Of a DNA stretch of 64,000 bases, positions 52,153 to 60,408 are shown in pieces. The notes below the pieces were generated by a model. It searched no databases. It was not told the origin of the DNA and saw only the letters and a program-made list of their open reading frames with translations. Made by a program: the position numbers and the translations under genes. Source of the stretch: Thermodesulfobacteriota bacterium (GTDB taxonomy: Bacteria; Desulfobacterota; Desulfobulbia; Desulfobulbales; JBFMBH01); NCBI GenBank assembly GCA_040755095.1, contig JBFMBH010000001.1, positions 1 through 64,000 of the forward strand, given 5' to 3'. Position 1 is the first letter of the stretch. Every line of letters begins with the position of its first letter.

Positions 52153-53698
52153 GCTCAGCCAGCCCCAGAAGATACAGGGTGACCCCGTAGACCAGGCCGG
52201 CACTGGCAATGGCCAAGATCAGAAACAGGATCTCGGCCAGCAGGCCCTGGCCGGCGGCCGGCCCCCACCAGGAGAAGGCTACGGCCAGCCAGCCGGCCAT
52301 GAGACCGGCCGCGGTGGCGATCTTGGCCAGGCCCCGGCCCAGGTAGCCCCAGCCCAGTCCGCCCAGCTTGCGGGTCAGGACCAGACACAAAAACAGGCAG
52401 TTGAGGGTCATGGCGCCGGAGGTGGCCAGGGCCACCGACCGGTGCTGGAGCCGCTCGATCAGCACCAGGTTGATGGTGATGTTGGCGGCCACTGCCAGAA
52501 AGGAGCCCAGCACTGGAAAGCGGGTGTCGTCCAGGGCATAGAAGACCGGCACGATGGTCTTCACCGCCGCGTAGGCGAAAAGGCCCAGGCAATAGAGCCG
52601 CAGGGCCTGGGTGGTCATGGCCGTGTCGGCAGCGGTGAAGGCGCCGTGCTGGAAGATGACTCGCACCACCGGCTCGGCCAGGGTCATGAGCCCCACGGTG
52701 GCCGGCACGGTCAGGCACAGGCCCACGGTTAGGGAGGAGACCAGGCTGGACTTGAGGCTGGCGAAATCCCGGGCCGCGGCATGGTGGGCCACCACCGGCA
52801 GGGTGGCCACGGCCAGGGCCACCCCGAAAAGACCGATGGGGAACTGCACCAGCCGGAAGGCGTAGTTGAGCCAGGAGACGCTGCCCTCGGCACAGGAGGC
52901 GGCAAAATTGGTGTTGATGAAGATGTTGAGCTGGGTGGCGGACAGCCCCACCACCGCCGGCAACATCAGCCGGAAGACCCGGCGGAGTCCCGGATCGGCC
53001 AGATCCAGAAGGGGCTGCCAGGGGAAGCCGCAGCGGGCCAGACTCGGCAGCTGCACCCCCAGCTGCAGAAGCCCGCCGGCCAGGGTGCCCACCGCCATGC
53101 CGGCGATGGCCGGCTGGCCCAGGGCCGGCATCAGGGCCGCACAGCCTACCCCCACCAGGACCGAGCCCAGGTTGAAGAAGGAGGAGGCGAGGGCCGGCAC
53201 GAAGAAGCGGCCACGGCTGTTCAGGATGCCCATGACCACCGCAGCCAGGGAGATACTGATGAGAAACGGCATCATGATCCGGGCCAGCCGGCTGGTGAGA
53301 CTGACCTTGTCGGCAACCGCGGCGAAATCCGGCGCCAGGGCCAGAACCAGGGGCCGGGCCGCCAGCATGCCCAGGCCGGTGATGAGGACCAAGAGGAGGG
53401 CCACCGCCACCAGCACGTTGTTGGCCAGCCGCCAGGTGGCCGCCTCCCCCCGGTTGCGGCTGGAGTCGGCGAAGACCGTCACAAAGGCCGAGCTCAAAGC
53501 CCCCTCGGCAAAAAGATCCCGCAGGAGGTTGGGGATCCGGAAGGCCACCACAAAGGCGTCGTAAGCGTAGCCGGCGCCGAACAGGCTGGCGAAGACCTGC
53601 TCCCGGACCAGCCCCAGAAGGCGGCTGGCCAGGACCGCGATGCCCACCACCCCGGCCGAGCGGGTGATGCGGCCGGTATCAGCGCTGGCTTCCTGCAT
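52100..53698 (-). CDS. murJ: Lipid II flippase MurJ
   Basis: A 532-aa integral membrane protein of the MOP superfamily, with about 14 hydrophobic segments, that flips lipid II for peptidoglycan synthesis. Family motifs: 'VASRLLGLVREQVFASLFG'-type N-terminus ('LASRLLGLVREQVFA'), 'AFRIPNLLRDLFAEGALSSAFV', 'SVSWLNYAFRLVQFPIGLFGVALA'. The start is ATG 53698 with 'aggagagg' upstream on the minus strand. Its 3' end overlaps rsmE tail-to-tail by 53 nt. It is divergent from the EF-G paralogue. Confidence 0.93.
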   Translation of the reverse strand: MQEASADTGRITRSAGVVGIAVLASRLLGLVREQVFASLFGAGYAYDAFVVAFRIPNLLRDLFAEGALSSAFVTVFADSSRNRGEAATWRLANNVLVAVALLLVLITGLGMLAARPLVLALAPDFAAVADKVSLTSRLARIMMPFLISISLAAVVMGILNSRGRFFVPALASSFFNLGSVLVGVGCAALMPALGQPAIAGMAVGTLAGGLLQLGVQLPSLARCGFPWQPLLDLADPGLRRVFRLMLPAVVGLSATQLNIFINTNFAASCAEGSVSWLNYAFRLVQFPIGLFGVALAVATLPVVAHHAAARDFASLKSSLVSSLTVGLCLTVPATVGLMTLAEPVVRVIFQHGAFTAADTAMTTQALRLYCLGLFAYAAVKTIVPVFYALDDTRFPVLGSFLAVAANITINLVLIERLQHRSVALATSGAMTLNCLFLCLVLTRKLGGLGWGYLGRGLAKIATAAGLMAGWLAVAFSWWGPAAGQGLLAEILFLILAIASAGLVYGVTLYLLGLAELTLLADRLRARLGRRAL

Positions 53699-54057
53699 CC
53701 CAATCCTCTCCTTCCCGGCCGGGCTGCCGACATGGGTGTCGCCCACTGTAGCAGGAGTGCCTGCCGCCGACAACGGCAGCTGTCGTCCCCGGTGGCGGGA
53801 CCTCATCTTCCTTGACTTTGCGAAGAGCTTCCGAATAGTATGCGCACGGTCCGTTTCTCCGGACCCCCGCCACTGGCGTCGCCTCCCGGCGGGCTGCCAC
53901 CTGGCCCTGCCAGGCGGCCCGGCACCAGGCTCTCCCCACCACCGCTGTCCGCGCCCAGGCGCTTGCCGGGTCAAGACGGAATTGAGCCCAGGCTACTGAC
54001 TCCGGCCCCCAGGCCTCGGGGCGGCCGGGGCACCCCAAACCCTTGGAGGAGGCGTGC
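53699..54057. other. Divergent promoter region between murJ and the EF-G paralogue
   Basis: A 359-bp region with no supported gene. On the plus strand, TTGACT (53812-53817), an 18-bp spacer and TAGTAT (53836-53841) form a reasonable sigma70 promoter about 215 nt upstream of the EF-G-like start, leaving a long leader in which no known riboswitch was recognised. Ribosome site GGAGGAGG lies at 54045-54052. Confidence 0.5.
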
Positions 54058-56136
54058 ATGCAGGACACGAAGCTGCTTCGGAATGTGGCCTTACTGGGTC
54101 AGAGCGGGACCGGCAAGACCTCTCTCGCGGAAGCCCTCCTGTTCACGGCGGGCAAGCTCAGCCGGCTGGGCCGGGTGGACGACGGCTCCAGCGCCATGGA
54201 TTCCGAGCCTGAGGAGACCCGGCGGCACATCACCATCAGCGCCGCCTTCCACAACTGCGACTGGAAGCGCCACACCATCGTCCTCACCGACACCCCCGGG
54301 GAGGACAACTTCTTCACCGAGGCAGCCATTGCCATCCACATGGCCGACGCGGCTATCCTGGTGCTGGATGCCCCGTCCGGAGTCAAATACCAGACCGAAA
54401 AGCTCGCCGCCGCCATGCGGCGCCAGGCCCTGCCAGCCATGGTGGTGGTCAACAAGATGGACAAGGAGCGGGCCAACTTCCCGGGGGTGACCGAGGCCTT
54501 GAAGGCCGTGCCAGGCCTGAAGCCGGCGGTGATTCAGCTGCCCATCGGCGCCGAGGCCGCCTTCTCGGGGGTGGTGGACCTGGTGGCAGCCAAGGCCTAT
54601 GTCTTTGACAAAGGCGGCACAGGCAAGGTGCAGCCGGCGCCGATCCCGGAGGACATGGCCGACGAGGTACGGGCGGCGCGGGAGGTGCTCATGGAGGCGG
54701 TGGCCGAGACCGACGACGAGCTCATCGAAAAATTCCTCGAGGAGGGTGAGCTGAACGACGAGGACCTGGCCAAGGGCCTCACTGCCGGTGTACGCCGGGG
54801 CCAGATCACGCCCGTTCTGGTGGCTGCCGCCACCGCCAATCTGGGCAGCGAGCTCATCCTGAGCGCCGTGCTCGATTTGCTGCCACCGCCGGACGAGCGG
54901 TCGGCCCGCGCCGGCACCGATCCCAAGACCGGCAGCGCGGTGGAAAGGCTGCCGGCCGCCGACGCCCCTTTCTCCGCCGTGGTCATGAAGACCATGAGCG
55001 ACCCCTATGCCGGCAAGCTGTCCATCTTCCGGGTCCTGTCCGGCACCATCACCTCGGACTCCACCGTGACCAACACCAGCAAGGGCGCCAGCGAGCGCCT
55101 CGGCCAGCTCCTGGTGCTGGAGGGCAAGAGCCAGCGGCCGGTGGCCGAGGCCGGTCCGGGCATGGTGGTGGCGGTCACCAAGCTCAAGGAGACCGCCACC
55201 GGCGACACCCTGGCCGCGGATGCGACGCCGGTCCTCTATCCCCCCTTGACCCCGGCGCCGGCGGTGATGTCCTTTGCCGTCAGCCCCGCCAAGAAGGGGG
55301 ACGAGGAGAAGGTGTTTTCGGCCATCGGCAAGGTGCTGGAGGAGGACATCACCTTGCGCTTGAGCCGTGAGGTCCAGACCAAAGAGATCCTCATCTCCGG
55401 AGTCGGCCAGCTGCACCTGGAGGTGGTGGTGGAGAAGATCCGCCGCAAGTACGGGGTGGAGATGGCCCTGCATCCGCCCAAGGTGCCCTACAAGGAAACG
55501 ATCAAGGGCTCCACCCGCATCCAGGGTCGCTACAAGAAGCAGTCGGGCGGCCGGGGCCAGTACGGCGACACCTGGCTCGAGATCGAGCCCCTGCCCCGGG
55601 GCGGCGGCTTCCAGTTCGAGGACAAGATCGTCGGTGGCGTGGTGCCCAGACAGTATATCCCGGCCGTGGAGAAGGGCATTGTCGAGGCCATGAGCGAGGG
55701 CGCCCTGGCCGGCTACCCCATCGTCGACGTCAAGGTGGCCCTGGTGGACGGCTCCTACCACACCGTCGACTCCTCGGAAATGGCGTTCAAGATCGCCGCC
55801 TCCATGGGCTTCAAAAAGGGCATCCTCCAGTCCAGCCCGGTGCTGCTGGAGCCGATCATGAACATGACCATCACCGTGCCCAAGGACTGTGTCGGTGACG
55901 TGATCGGTGACCTCAACAGCCGGCGGGGCAAGGTGATGGGCATGGACTCCGGCCCGGACGGCGAGTTGGTCACCGCCCAGGTGCCCATGGCCGAGGTCTT
56001 GACCTACTCGCCGGATCTGACCTCCATCACCGGCGGCCGCGGCTCCTTTGTGCTGGATTTCTCCCACTACGAGGAGGTGCCCAGCCACCTCACCGAAAAG
56101 ATCGTCGCCGCCGCCAGCGAGGCCAAGGGCTCCTAG
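54058..56136 (+). CDS. EF-G paralogue (EF-G-2-like translational GTPase)
   Basis: A 692-aa GTPase with all five EF-G domains. The P-loop is 'GQSGTGKT' (14-21) instead of the AHxDxGKT of canonical EF-G, switch II is 'DTPGEDNFF' instead of DTPGHVDF, and G4 'NKMD' is intact. The C-terminal domains IV-V are conserved ('GRYKKQSGGRGQYGDTWLEIEP', 'LLEPIMNMTITVPKDCVGDVIGDLNSRRGKV'). Loss of the switch II catalytic His suggests slow or differently activated GTP hydrolysis, as in EF-G-2 type proteins of Thermus and many Desulfobacterota. A stress or secondary translation role is inferred. ATG 54058 is preferred to TTG 54043 because of GGAGG at 54048-54052. Confidence 0.85.
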   Translation: MQDTKLLRNVALLGQSGTGKTSLAEALLFTAGKLSRLGRVDDGSSAMDSEPEETRRHITISAAFHNCDWKRHTIVLTDTPGEDNFFTEAAIAIHMADAAILVLDAPSGVKYQTEKLAAAMRRQALPAMVVVNKMDKERANFPGVTEALKAVPGLKPAVIQLPIGAEAAFSGVVDLVAAKAYVFDKGGTGKVQPAPIPEDMADEVRAAREVLMEAVAETDDELIEKFLEEGELNDEDLAKGLTAGVRRGQITPVLVAAATANLGSELILSAVLDLLPPPDERSARAGTDPKTGSAVERLPAADAPFSAVVMKTMSDPYAGKLSIFRVLSGTITSDSTVTNTSKGASERLGQLLVLEGKSQRPVAEAGPGMVVAVTKLKETATGDTLAADATPVLYPPLTPAPAVMSFAVSPAKKGDEEKVFSAIGKVLEEDITLRLSREVQTKEILISGVGQLHLEVVVEKIRRKYGVEMALHPPKVPYKETIKGSTRIQGRYKKQSGGRGQYGDTWLEIEPLPRGGGFQFEDKIVGGVVPRQYIPAVEKGIVEAMSEGALAGYPIVDVKVALVDGSYHTVDSSEMAFKIAASMGFKKGILQSSPVLLEPIMNMTITVPKDCVGDVIGDLNSRRGKVMGMDSGPDGELVTAQVPMAEVLTYSPDLTSITGGRGSFVLDFSHYEEVPSHLTEKIVAAASEAKGS

Positions 56137-56157
56137 ACCCCGGCTGGCCCGAGACGC

Positions 56158-56211
56158 AAAACGCCAACAGCCCGACCCCGGCTTGCTGCCGCGGCGGGCT
56201 GTTGGCGTTTT
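56158..56211. terminator. Strong bidirectional terminator between the EF-G paralogue and purM
   Basis: AAAACGCCAACAGCCCG (56158-56174) and CGGGCTGTTGGCGTTTT (56195-56211) are perfect complements: a 17-bp stem, with A4 on one side and T4 on the other. It terminates transcription from both converging genes. Confidence 0.92.
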
Positions 56212-56236
56212 CCGGCGGGGCGAGCGCCCCCTGGGG

Positions 56237-57292
56237 TCAGATGATGTGCACCGGCTGGATGGCCTGGTTTTGCCGGAAGACGATCTCGCCGATGAGAAAT
56301 GGCGTCTCGTGGAGGGCACGCAGCTGCTGCATGACGTCCTCGGCGATGCTGTCATCGACGATGATCACCATGCCGATGCCGTTGTTGAAGGTCTGGTGCA
56401 TCTCCCCGTCGGTGAGGCCGCCCTGTTCCTGAAGGAAGGGGAAGATGGGCGGCACGGTCCAGGAGCCCCGCTCGATCACGGCCCGGCACTCCTTGGGCAG
56501 CACCCGGGGCACGTTGTCCACCAGACCGCCCCCCGTAATGTGCACCACCCCGCCGACCTTGAAGTTCCGCTGCAGGTTGAGGATCGTCTCGGAGTAGATG
56601 CGGGTGGGACGGAGCAGCTCTTCTCCCAGGGTACAGCCCAGGGGCGCCACCTGATCCTGTACCGACAGCCCCAGCTCGTCGAAGCAGATCCGGCGCACCA
56701 GGCTGAAGCCGTTGCTGTGCAAGCCGCTGGACGCCAGACCGATGATCTTGTCGCCCACCTTGATCTCAGAGCCGTCGATGATCCGGGAGCGCTCGGCGAT
56801 GCCGACCACGAAGCCGGCCACATCGTAGTCGCCCGGCTGGTACATGCCCGGCATCTCCGCCGTCTCGCCGCCGATCAAGGAGCACTTGGCCAGCTCACAG
56901 CCCTTGGCGATGCCGCGGACGATGGCCGTGGCCTGCTCCAGATCCAGCGCCGCACAGGCAAGGTAGTCCAGAAAGAAAAGGGGCCGCGCGCCGCTCACCG
57001 CCACGTCGTTGATGCACATGGCGACCAGGTCGATGCCAATGGTGTCGTGCTGGTCGCACAGCTGAGCGATCTTGAGCTTGGTGCCCACACCGTCGGTGGA
57101 GGCGACGAGCACCGGATCGTCATACTGATCCGCGCCCAAGGCGAACAGCCCCCCGAAGCCACCGATATCGGTGAGCACCCCCCGCCGGAAGGTGCCGGCC
57201 ACAATGGGCTTGATCCGCTTGACGAACTCGTTGCCCTTGTCGATGTCTACCCCGGCCTGGCGGTAGCGCGGCGAACTGGTATCGGCCATCAT
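56237..57292 (-). CDS. purM: Phosphoribosylformylglycinamidine cyclo-ligase (AIR synthetase)
   Basis: A 351-aa ATP-dependent enzyme of purine synthesis converting FGAM to AIR. Signature motifs: 'YRQAGVDIDKGNEFVKRIK', 'VASTDGVGTKLKIA', 'LIGGETAEMPGMYQPGDYD', 'ASSGLHSNGFSLVR'. Length is standard. The start is ATG 57292 (or 57289, adjacent). No strong ribosome site is seen before it; the leader is AT-rich. It is a single gene, bounded by a terminator downstream and a promoter upstream (57368-57396). Confidence 0.95.
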   Translation of the reverse strand: MMADTSSPRYRQAGVDIDKGNEFVKRIKPIVAGTFRRGVLTDIGGFGGLFALGADQYDDPVLVASTDGVGTKLKIAQLCDQHDTIGIDLVAMCINDVAVSGARPLFFLDYLACAALDLEQATAIVRGIAKGCELAKCSLIGGETAEMPGMYQPGDYDVAGFVVGIAERSRIIDGSEIKVGDKIIGLASSGLHSNGFSLVRRICFDELGLSVQDQVAPLGCTLGEELLRPTRIYSETILNLQRNFKVGGVVHITGGGLVDNVPRVLPKECRAVIERGSWTVPPIFPFLQEQGGLTDGEMHQTFNNGIGMVIIVDDSIAEDVMQQLRALHETPFLIGEIVFRQNQAIQPVHII

Positions 57293-57367
57293 GTATCCAA
57301 AATATTGAAGGCAAATCGAGATATTACACAGAAGAGACCCCTGCGCCCCGACGCAGAGGCGACTCCC

Positions 57368-57396
57368 TTTCTAATTTCTCTCCTGGGAAAAGTCAA
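57368..57396 (-). promoter_or_regulatory. Sigma70 promoter of purM
   Basis: On the minus strand, TTGACT (57396-57391), a 17-bp spacer and TAGAAA (57373-57368). The predicted ~70-nt leader contains an 8-bp hairpin (CCTCTGCG-tcgggg-CGCAGGGG) without a T tract, possibly a control or stability element. Confidence 0.6.
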
Positions 57397-57450
57397 CGCT
57401 TTTTCCAGGCCCGGCGCCGGAGGCACTCGCGCACCGGGGGTTAGCTGCCC

Positions 57451-57478
57451 TTGCCAAGAAGGGAATCGGAGTTACACT
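57451..57478 (+). promoter_or_regulatory. Possible plus-strand promoter
   Basis: TTGCCA (5/6) at 57451-57456, a 16-bp spacer and TACACT (4/6) at 57473-57478. It would start transcription about 6 nt before the short reading frame at 57489 and could serve the Zn-ribbon gene downstream. Confidence 0.45.
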
Positions 57479-57488
57479 AAGGCTCATT

Positions 57489-57569
57489 ATGCGCCGTTTT
57501 GTCGAGATCGTCCTGCTGGCCCTGTTCCTGGCCGGGCTGGCCTACCTGGGCAACCGGCCCGCCACCTGA
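57489..57569 (+). CDS. Possible 26-aa single-span membrane peptide
   Basis: ATG 57489 encodes 26 residues: 'MRRFVEIVLLALFLAGLAYL' then 'GNRPAT'. It has a charged N-terminus, one hydrophobic helix and a short polar tail, the architecture of small membrane peptides. A promoter-like pair lies just upstream; there is no clear Shine-Dalgarno, so translation would be leaderless-like. It may equally be chance; there is no homology evidence. Confidence 0.25.
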   Translation: MRRFVEIVLLALFLAGLAYLGNRPAT

Positions 57570-57710
57570 CAGGCTCCTGCCGTGGCGCTCCCGTCGGGGG
57601 TGCCCCGTCCTGCTGTCCCAGGGACGGTGCCATTGCCCGGGGCAGCAGAGACCACGCCCTGACGGCTGCGCCCCCCGATGAGCACCCTAGAATCTGCCCT
57701 GGAGAGCACC

Positions 57711-58361
57711 ATGAGCGATGCATGCCCCACCCTTGTCACCGAGAAGCGGTTCTGTCCCCACTGCCAGGGCGAGCTGACCTACTGCCAGGCCCCGCCCTTC
57801 CACGTGGGCGACGGTCTGGGCTGGGGCTGCGAGGCCTTCTACGTCTGTTTCAACGACGAATGCCCGCTCTATGTGCGCGGCTGGAAGTTCATCGAGGCCA
57901 ACTTCGGCCACTGCGCCTCCTACCGCTACATGCTGTCCGAGGGGGCGAGCGAAGGCTCCACCATGATGGTGGCGAGCCCCGATGCTTACAAGGGCTGCAT
58001 CGTCGACCACGAGGCCTTGCGGCTGCAGGATGCCCGCTACCAGAAGGAAAAGGAGGCGGTGGCCAGCCTGGGCAGCTGTGTGGCCGAGCACAACCTGGCA
58101 CCGGTCCTGCAACTCCTGCTGGACGAGGCGGCCCACCGGGAACATCGCCTGCAGGCCTGCGCCCTTTTGACCGAGCTGAATGACCTGGCCTGCGTCGACC
58201 CCTTGCGCAACCATACCTTCCGCACCTCGGATGTGGAACAGCAGGTGCACCTGGCAGTGGAAACGGTGCTGCGCCAGAACTTCAGCAAGATCTGCCCCCA
58301 CTGTGCCGAGATCATCAAGGCCCAGGCCAAGCTGTGCAAGCATTGCCACCAGCCGCTCTGA
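57711..58361 (+). CDS. Zinc-ribbon protein of unknown function
   Basis: A 216-aa cytosolic protein. An N-terminal Cys cluster ('FCPHCQGELTYC', then 'CEAFYVCFNDECPLY') resembles an Ogr/Delta-like zinc finger. A helical middle is followed by a C-terminal double-CXXC ribbon ('ICPHCAEIIKAQAKLCKHC'). Start ATG 57711 has GGAGA 6 nt upstream; an in-frame ATG at 57678 would add 11 residues and lacks a ribosome site. It lies 68 bp before the tRNA-His start and is not obviously coupled to any pathway here. Confidence 0.7.
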   Translation: MSDACPTLVTEKRFCPHCQGELTYCQAPPFHVGDGLGWGCEAFYVCFNDECPLYVRGWKFIEANFGHCASYRYMLSEGASEGSTMMVASPDAYKGCIVDHEALRLQDARYQKEKEAVASLGSCVAEHNLAPVLQLLLDEAAHREHRLQACALLTELNDLACVDPLRNHTFRTSDVEQQVHLAVETVLRQNFSKICPHCAEIIKAQAKLCKHCHQPL

Positions 58362-58376
58362 GGCCCTGATTTGCCC

Positions 58377-58405
58377 TTGCCAACCACAGGGGGGCACACT
58401 ATAAT
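58377..58405 (+). promoter_or_regulatory. Promoter of tRNA-His
   Basis: TTGCCA (58377-58382), an exact 17-bp spacer and a perfect TATAAT (58400-58405), about 24 nt before the tRNA. It is among the best promoters in the window. Confidence 0.85.
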
Positions 58406-58429
58406 CCGTCGATCGTCGCAAGGCGTGTG

Positions 58430-58506
58430 GTGAGCGTGGCTCAGTTGGTTAGAGCACCGGGTTGTGGCCCCGGAGGTCGTGGGTTCAAGTCCCATCGCTC
58501 ACCCCA
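58430..58506 (+). tRNA. tRNA-His (GTG anticodon), CCA encoded
   Basis: The acceptor arms GTGAGCG (58430-58436) and CGCTCAC (58496-58502) pair perfectly. The anticodon loop is TTGTGGC (anticodon GTG). The T loop GTTCAAG is canonical and the D arm 'GCTCAGTTGGTTAGAGC' is normal. The discriminator is C73 (58503), followed by an encoded CCA. The preceding G at 58429 gives the G-1 identity element of tRNA-His, pairing with C73. Confidence 0.97.
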
Positions 58507-58519
58507 GAGGATGCCTCAA

Positions 58520-58549
58520 GGTTACGGGCCCGCGCCCGTAACCTTTTTT
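58520..58549 (+). terminator. Terminator of tRNA-His
   Basis: GGTTACGGGC-ccgc-GCCCGTAACC (10-bp perfect stem) followed by TTTTTT, 13 bp after the tRNA 3' end. Confidence 0.95.
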
Positions 58550-58663
58550 GTTGCCCAGCCGCCGGATCGCGCCCTTGCGTGCGCCATCTGGCGGTTGCCA
58601 ACGGCAGCCCGGTGACGCACAATGGTCAGGAGGCCGTGCCCCGCCGCCGGTCCAGCCTTCGCC

Positions 58664-60328
58664 ATGCGCCGTGTCGATCTCCTGCGCCCCTTCTGGTGGG
58701 CGGCCCGCAACCGCCTTCTGCCCCCGGGCAGCGTGCCTCTCCGCTCCCTGGGCGCCCTCTTCCTGACCGCCGGCCTGTGCCTCATCCTTTACCTCACGGC
58801 CGTGCGGGTGGTGGGCTATTTCCACCGCCAGAATGAGCTGGGGATCATCCTCTCCCTCAAGCTCTTCCAGATGGCCTGGATCACCCTGTTTGCCATGCTG
58901 GTGTTCTCGTGCATGGTGTCGGCGGTCTCCACCCTCTTTCTCTCCCAGGACAACGAAATCGTGTACGCAGCGCCGGTATCGCCGGCCAGCATCTACTTTC
59001 TGCGCTACACCACCACCACCGTCTACACCTCCTGGATGACGGTGATCTTCTCCCTCCCGATCTTTGCCGCCTACGGCCGGGTGTTCGCCACTGACTGGCT
59101 GTTCTGGCCCCTGCTGGCCCTGGCGGTGACCGCCACCGCCGCCACTGCCACCGGATTCGGCATGCTGGTGACCGTCATCCTGGTCAACCTGTTCCCGGCC
59201 CGTCGCACCAAGGATATCGTCGTCTATCTGTCCCTGTGCTTCGGGGTGCTCATCTACGTGATGTTCCGCCTGATGCGGCCGGAGGAGCTGGTCAACCCGG
59301 ACAGCTACGCCCATTTCGTCGACTATCTGTCCGGCATCTCCCGGCCCGCCGGTCCCTTTGTGCCGGCGGCCTGGGCCGCCAATGCCTGCGCCACCTATCT
59401 CCTGGACCGGGAGGTGGACTGGCTTCTGGTGGGCCTCCTGGCGGCGACGGCTCCGGCCCTCTTCATCCTCGGCGAGTGGAGCATGGAGCGTCTGTTCTTC
59501 TCCGGCTATTCCAAGGCCCAGGAGTCCTTTGGCGGCCACCGCCGCTTCCCGAGCCTCATCGGCTACCGGCCCCGTCCCTGGCTGTGGATCCTGGTCAAGG
59601 AGGCGAAGACCTTTCTGCGGGACTCGTCGGAGTGGGCGCAGCTGTTCATGATCGGCGCCCTGGTGGTGGTCTACCTGTACAACTTCAAGGTACTGCCGGT
59701 GGAGCGCTCCGCCTTCGAGGAGGAGTCCATCACCAACCTCATCGCCTTCCTGAACATCGGCCTCACCGGCTTTGTGATCACCTCCCTGGCGGCCCGGTTC
59801 GTTTTCCCGGCCATCGGCACCGAGGGCGGCGCCTTTGCCATCATCCGCGCCTCCCCCCTGCCCCTGACCCGCTTCCTCCTGGCCAAGTATCTCTACTACG
59901 TCCTGCCTCTCACCGCCCTGGCCCTGGTTCTGGTGCTGGCCTCGGACCACCTGCTGCGTATCGAGGGCCCGATGCGGCTGATTTCGGTCTACACCAGCAC
60001 CCTCATCACCTGGACCGTGACCGCCCTGGCCCTCGGCTTTGGCAGCCTGTTCGCCGATTTCAAGGCCGAAAACCGGGCCGCGGCCCTGGGCGGCCTTGGC
60101 GCCATCCTCTTTCTCCTGGCCGCCTCCCTCTTCCAGGTGGTGATCATCGCCACGGCCGCGGTGCCGGTGTACCGGCTCATGCGCACCTGGCTCAAGGGCG
60201 GCTCTCCCGCCTCCTTCGACCTGAGCCTCCTGGTGGCCTGGGTGGTGGCCTCGCTCCTGATCGCGACCCTGGCTGTCCTGGTGACGGTGCGCCGCGGCCT
60301 GGCGCGGCTGGCCGCCGAAGGCGGCTGA
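58664..60328 (+). CDS. Multi-spanning membrane protein, ABC-2/ABC-exporter permease-like
   Basis: A ~554-aa protein with about 11-12 hydrophobic segments. It resembles the putative ABC exporter permeases of the PF16949 class: an N-terminal cytosolic 'LLRPFWWAARNRLLPPGS', paired hydrophobic helices, and a conserved 'KEAKTFLRDSSEWAQLFM' region mid-protein. ATG 58664 is preferred; ATG 58622 would add a Pro/Arg-rich tail with no ribosome site. No ATPase gene is adjacent, so the partner must be elsewhere and the substrate is unknown. A convergent hairpin (60354-60387) separates it from the next gene. Confidence 0.65.
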   Translation: MRRVDLLRPFWWAARNRLLPPGSVPLRSLGALFLTAGLCLILYLTAVRVVGYFHRQNELGIILSLKLFQMAWITLFAMLVFSCMVSAVSTLFLSQDNEIVYAAPVSPASIYFLRYTTTTVYTSWMTVIFSLPIFAAYGRVFATDWLFWPLLALAVTATAATATGFGMLVTVILVNLFPARRTKDIVVYLSLCFGVLIYVMFRLMRPEELVNPDSYAHFVDYLSGISRPAGPFVPAAWAANACATYLLDREVDWLLVGLLAATAPALFILGEWSMERLFFSGYSKAQESFGGHRRFPSLIGYRPRPWLWILVKEAKTFLRDSSEWAQLFMIGALVVVYLYNFKVLPVERSAFEEESITNLIAFLNIGLTGFVITSLAARFVFPAIGTEGGAFAIIRASPLPLTRFLLAKYLYYVLPLTALALVLVLASDHLLRIEGPMRLISVYTSTLITWTVTALALGFGSLFADFKAENRAAALGGLGAILFLLAASLFQVVIIATAAVPVYRLMRTWLKGGSPASFDLSLLVAWVVASLLIATLAVLVTVRRGLARLAAEGG

Positions 60329-60353
60329 GCCGGCCGGCAGCCCCCGGAATGCA

Positions 60354-60387
60354 AAGAGCCCTGACGCCACCGGGCGCCAGGGCTCTT
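60354..60387. terminator. Convergent hairpin terminator
   Basis: AAGAGCCCTG / CAGGGCTCTT (10 bp) with an inner GC-rich stem, located between the permease (plus) and the HesB-like gene (minus). The T tracts are short on both sides, so efficiency may be modest. Confidence 0.6.
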
Positions 60388-60408
60388 GACCCCAGGAACC
60401 GTATCTTC

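Noticed and set aside
58430-58506. tRNA-His as an integration (att) site for a mobile element
   Set aside because: No integrase, no duplicated tRNA 3' end and no phage or ICE genes are seen nearby; the flanks are ordinary genes.
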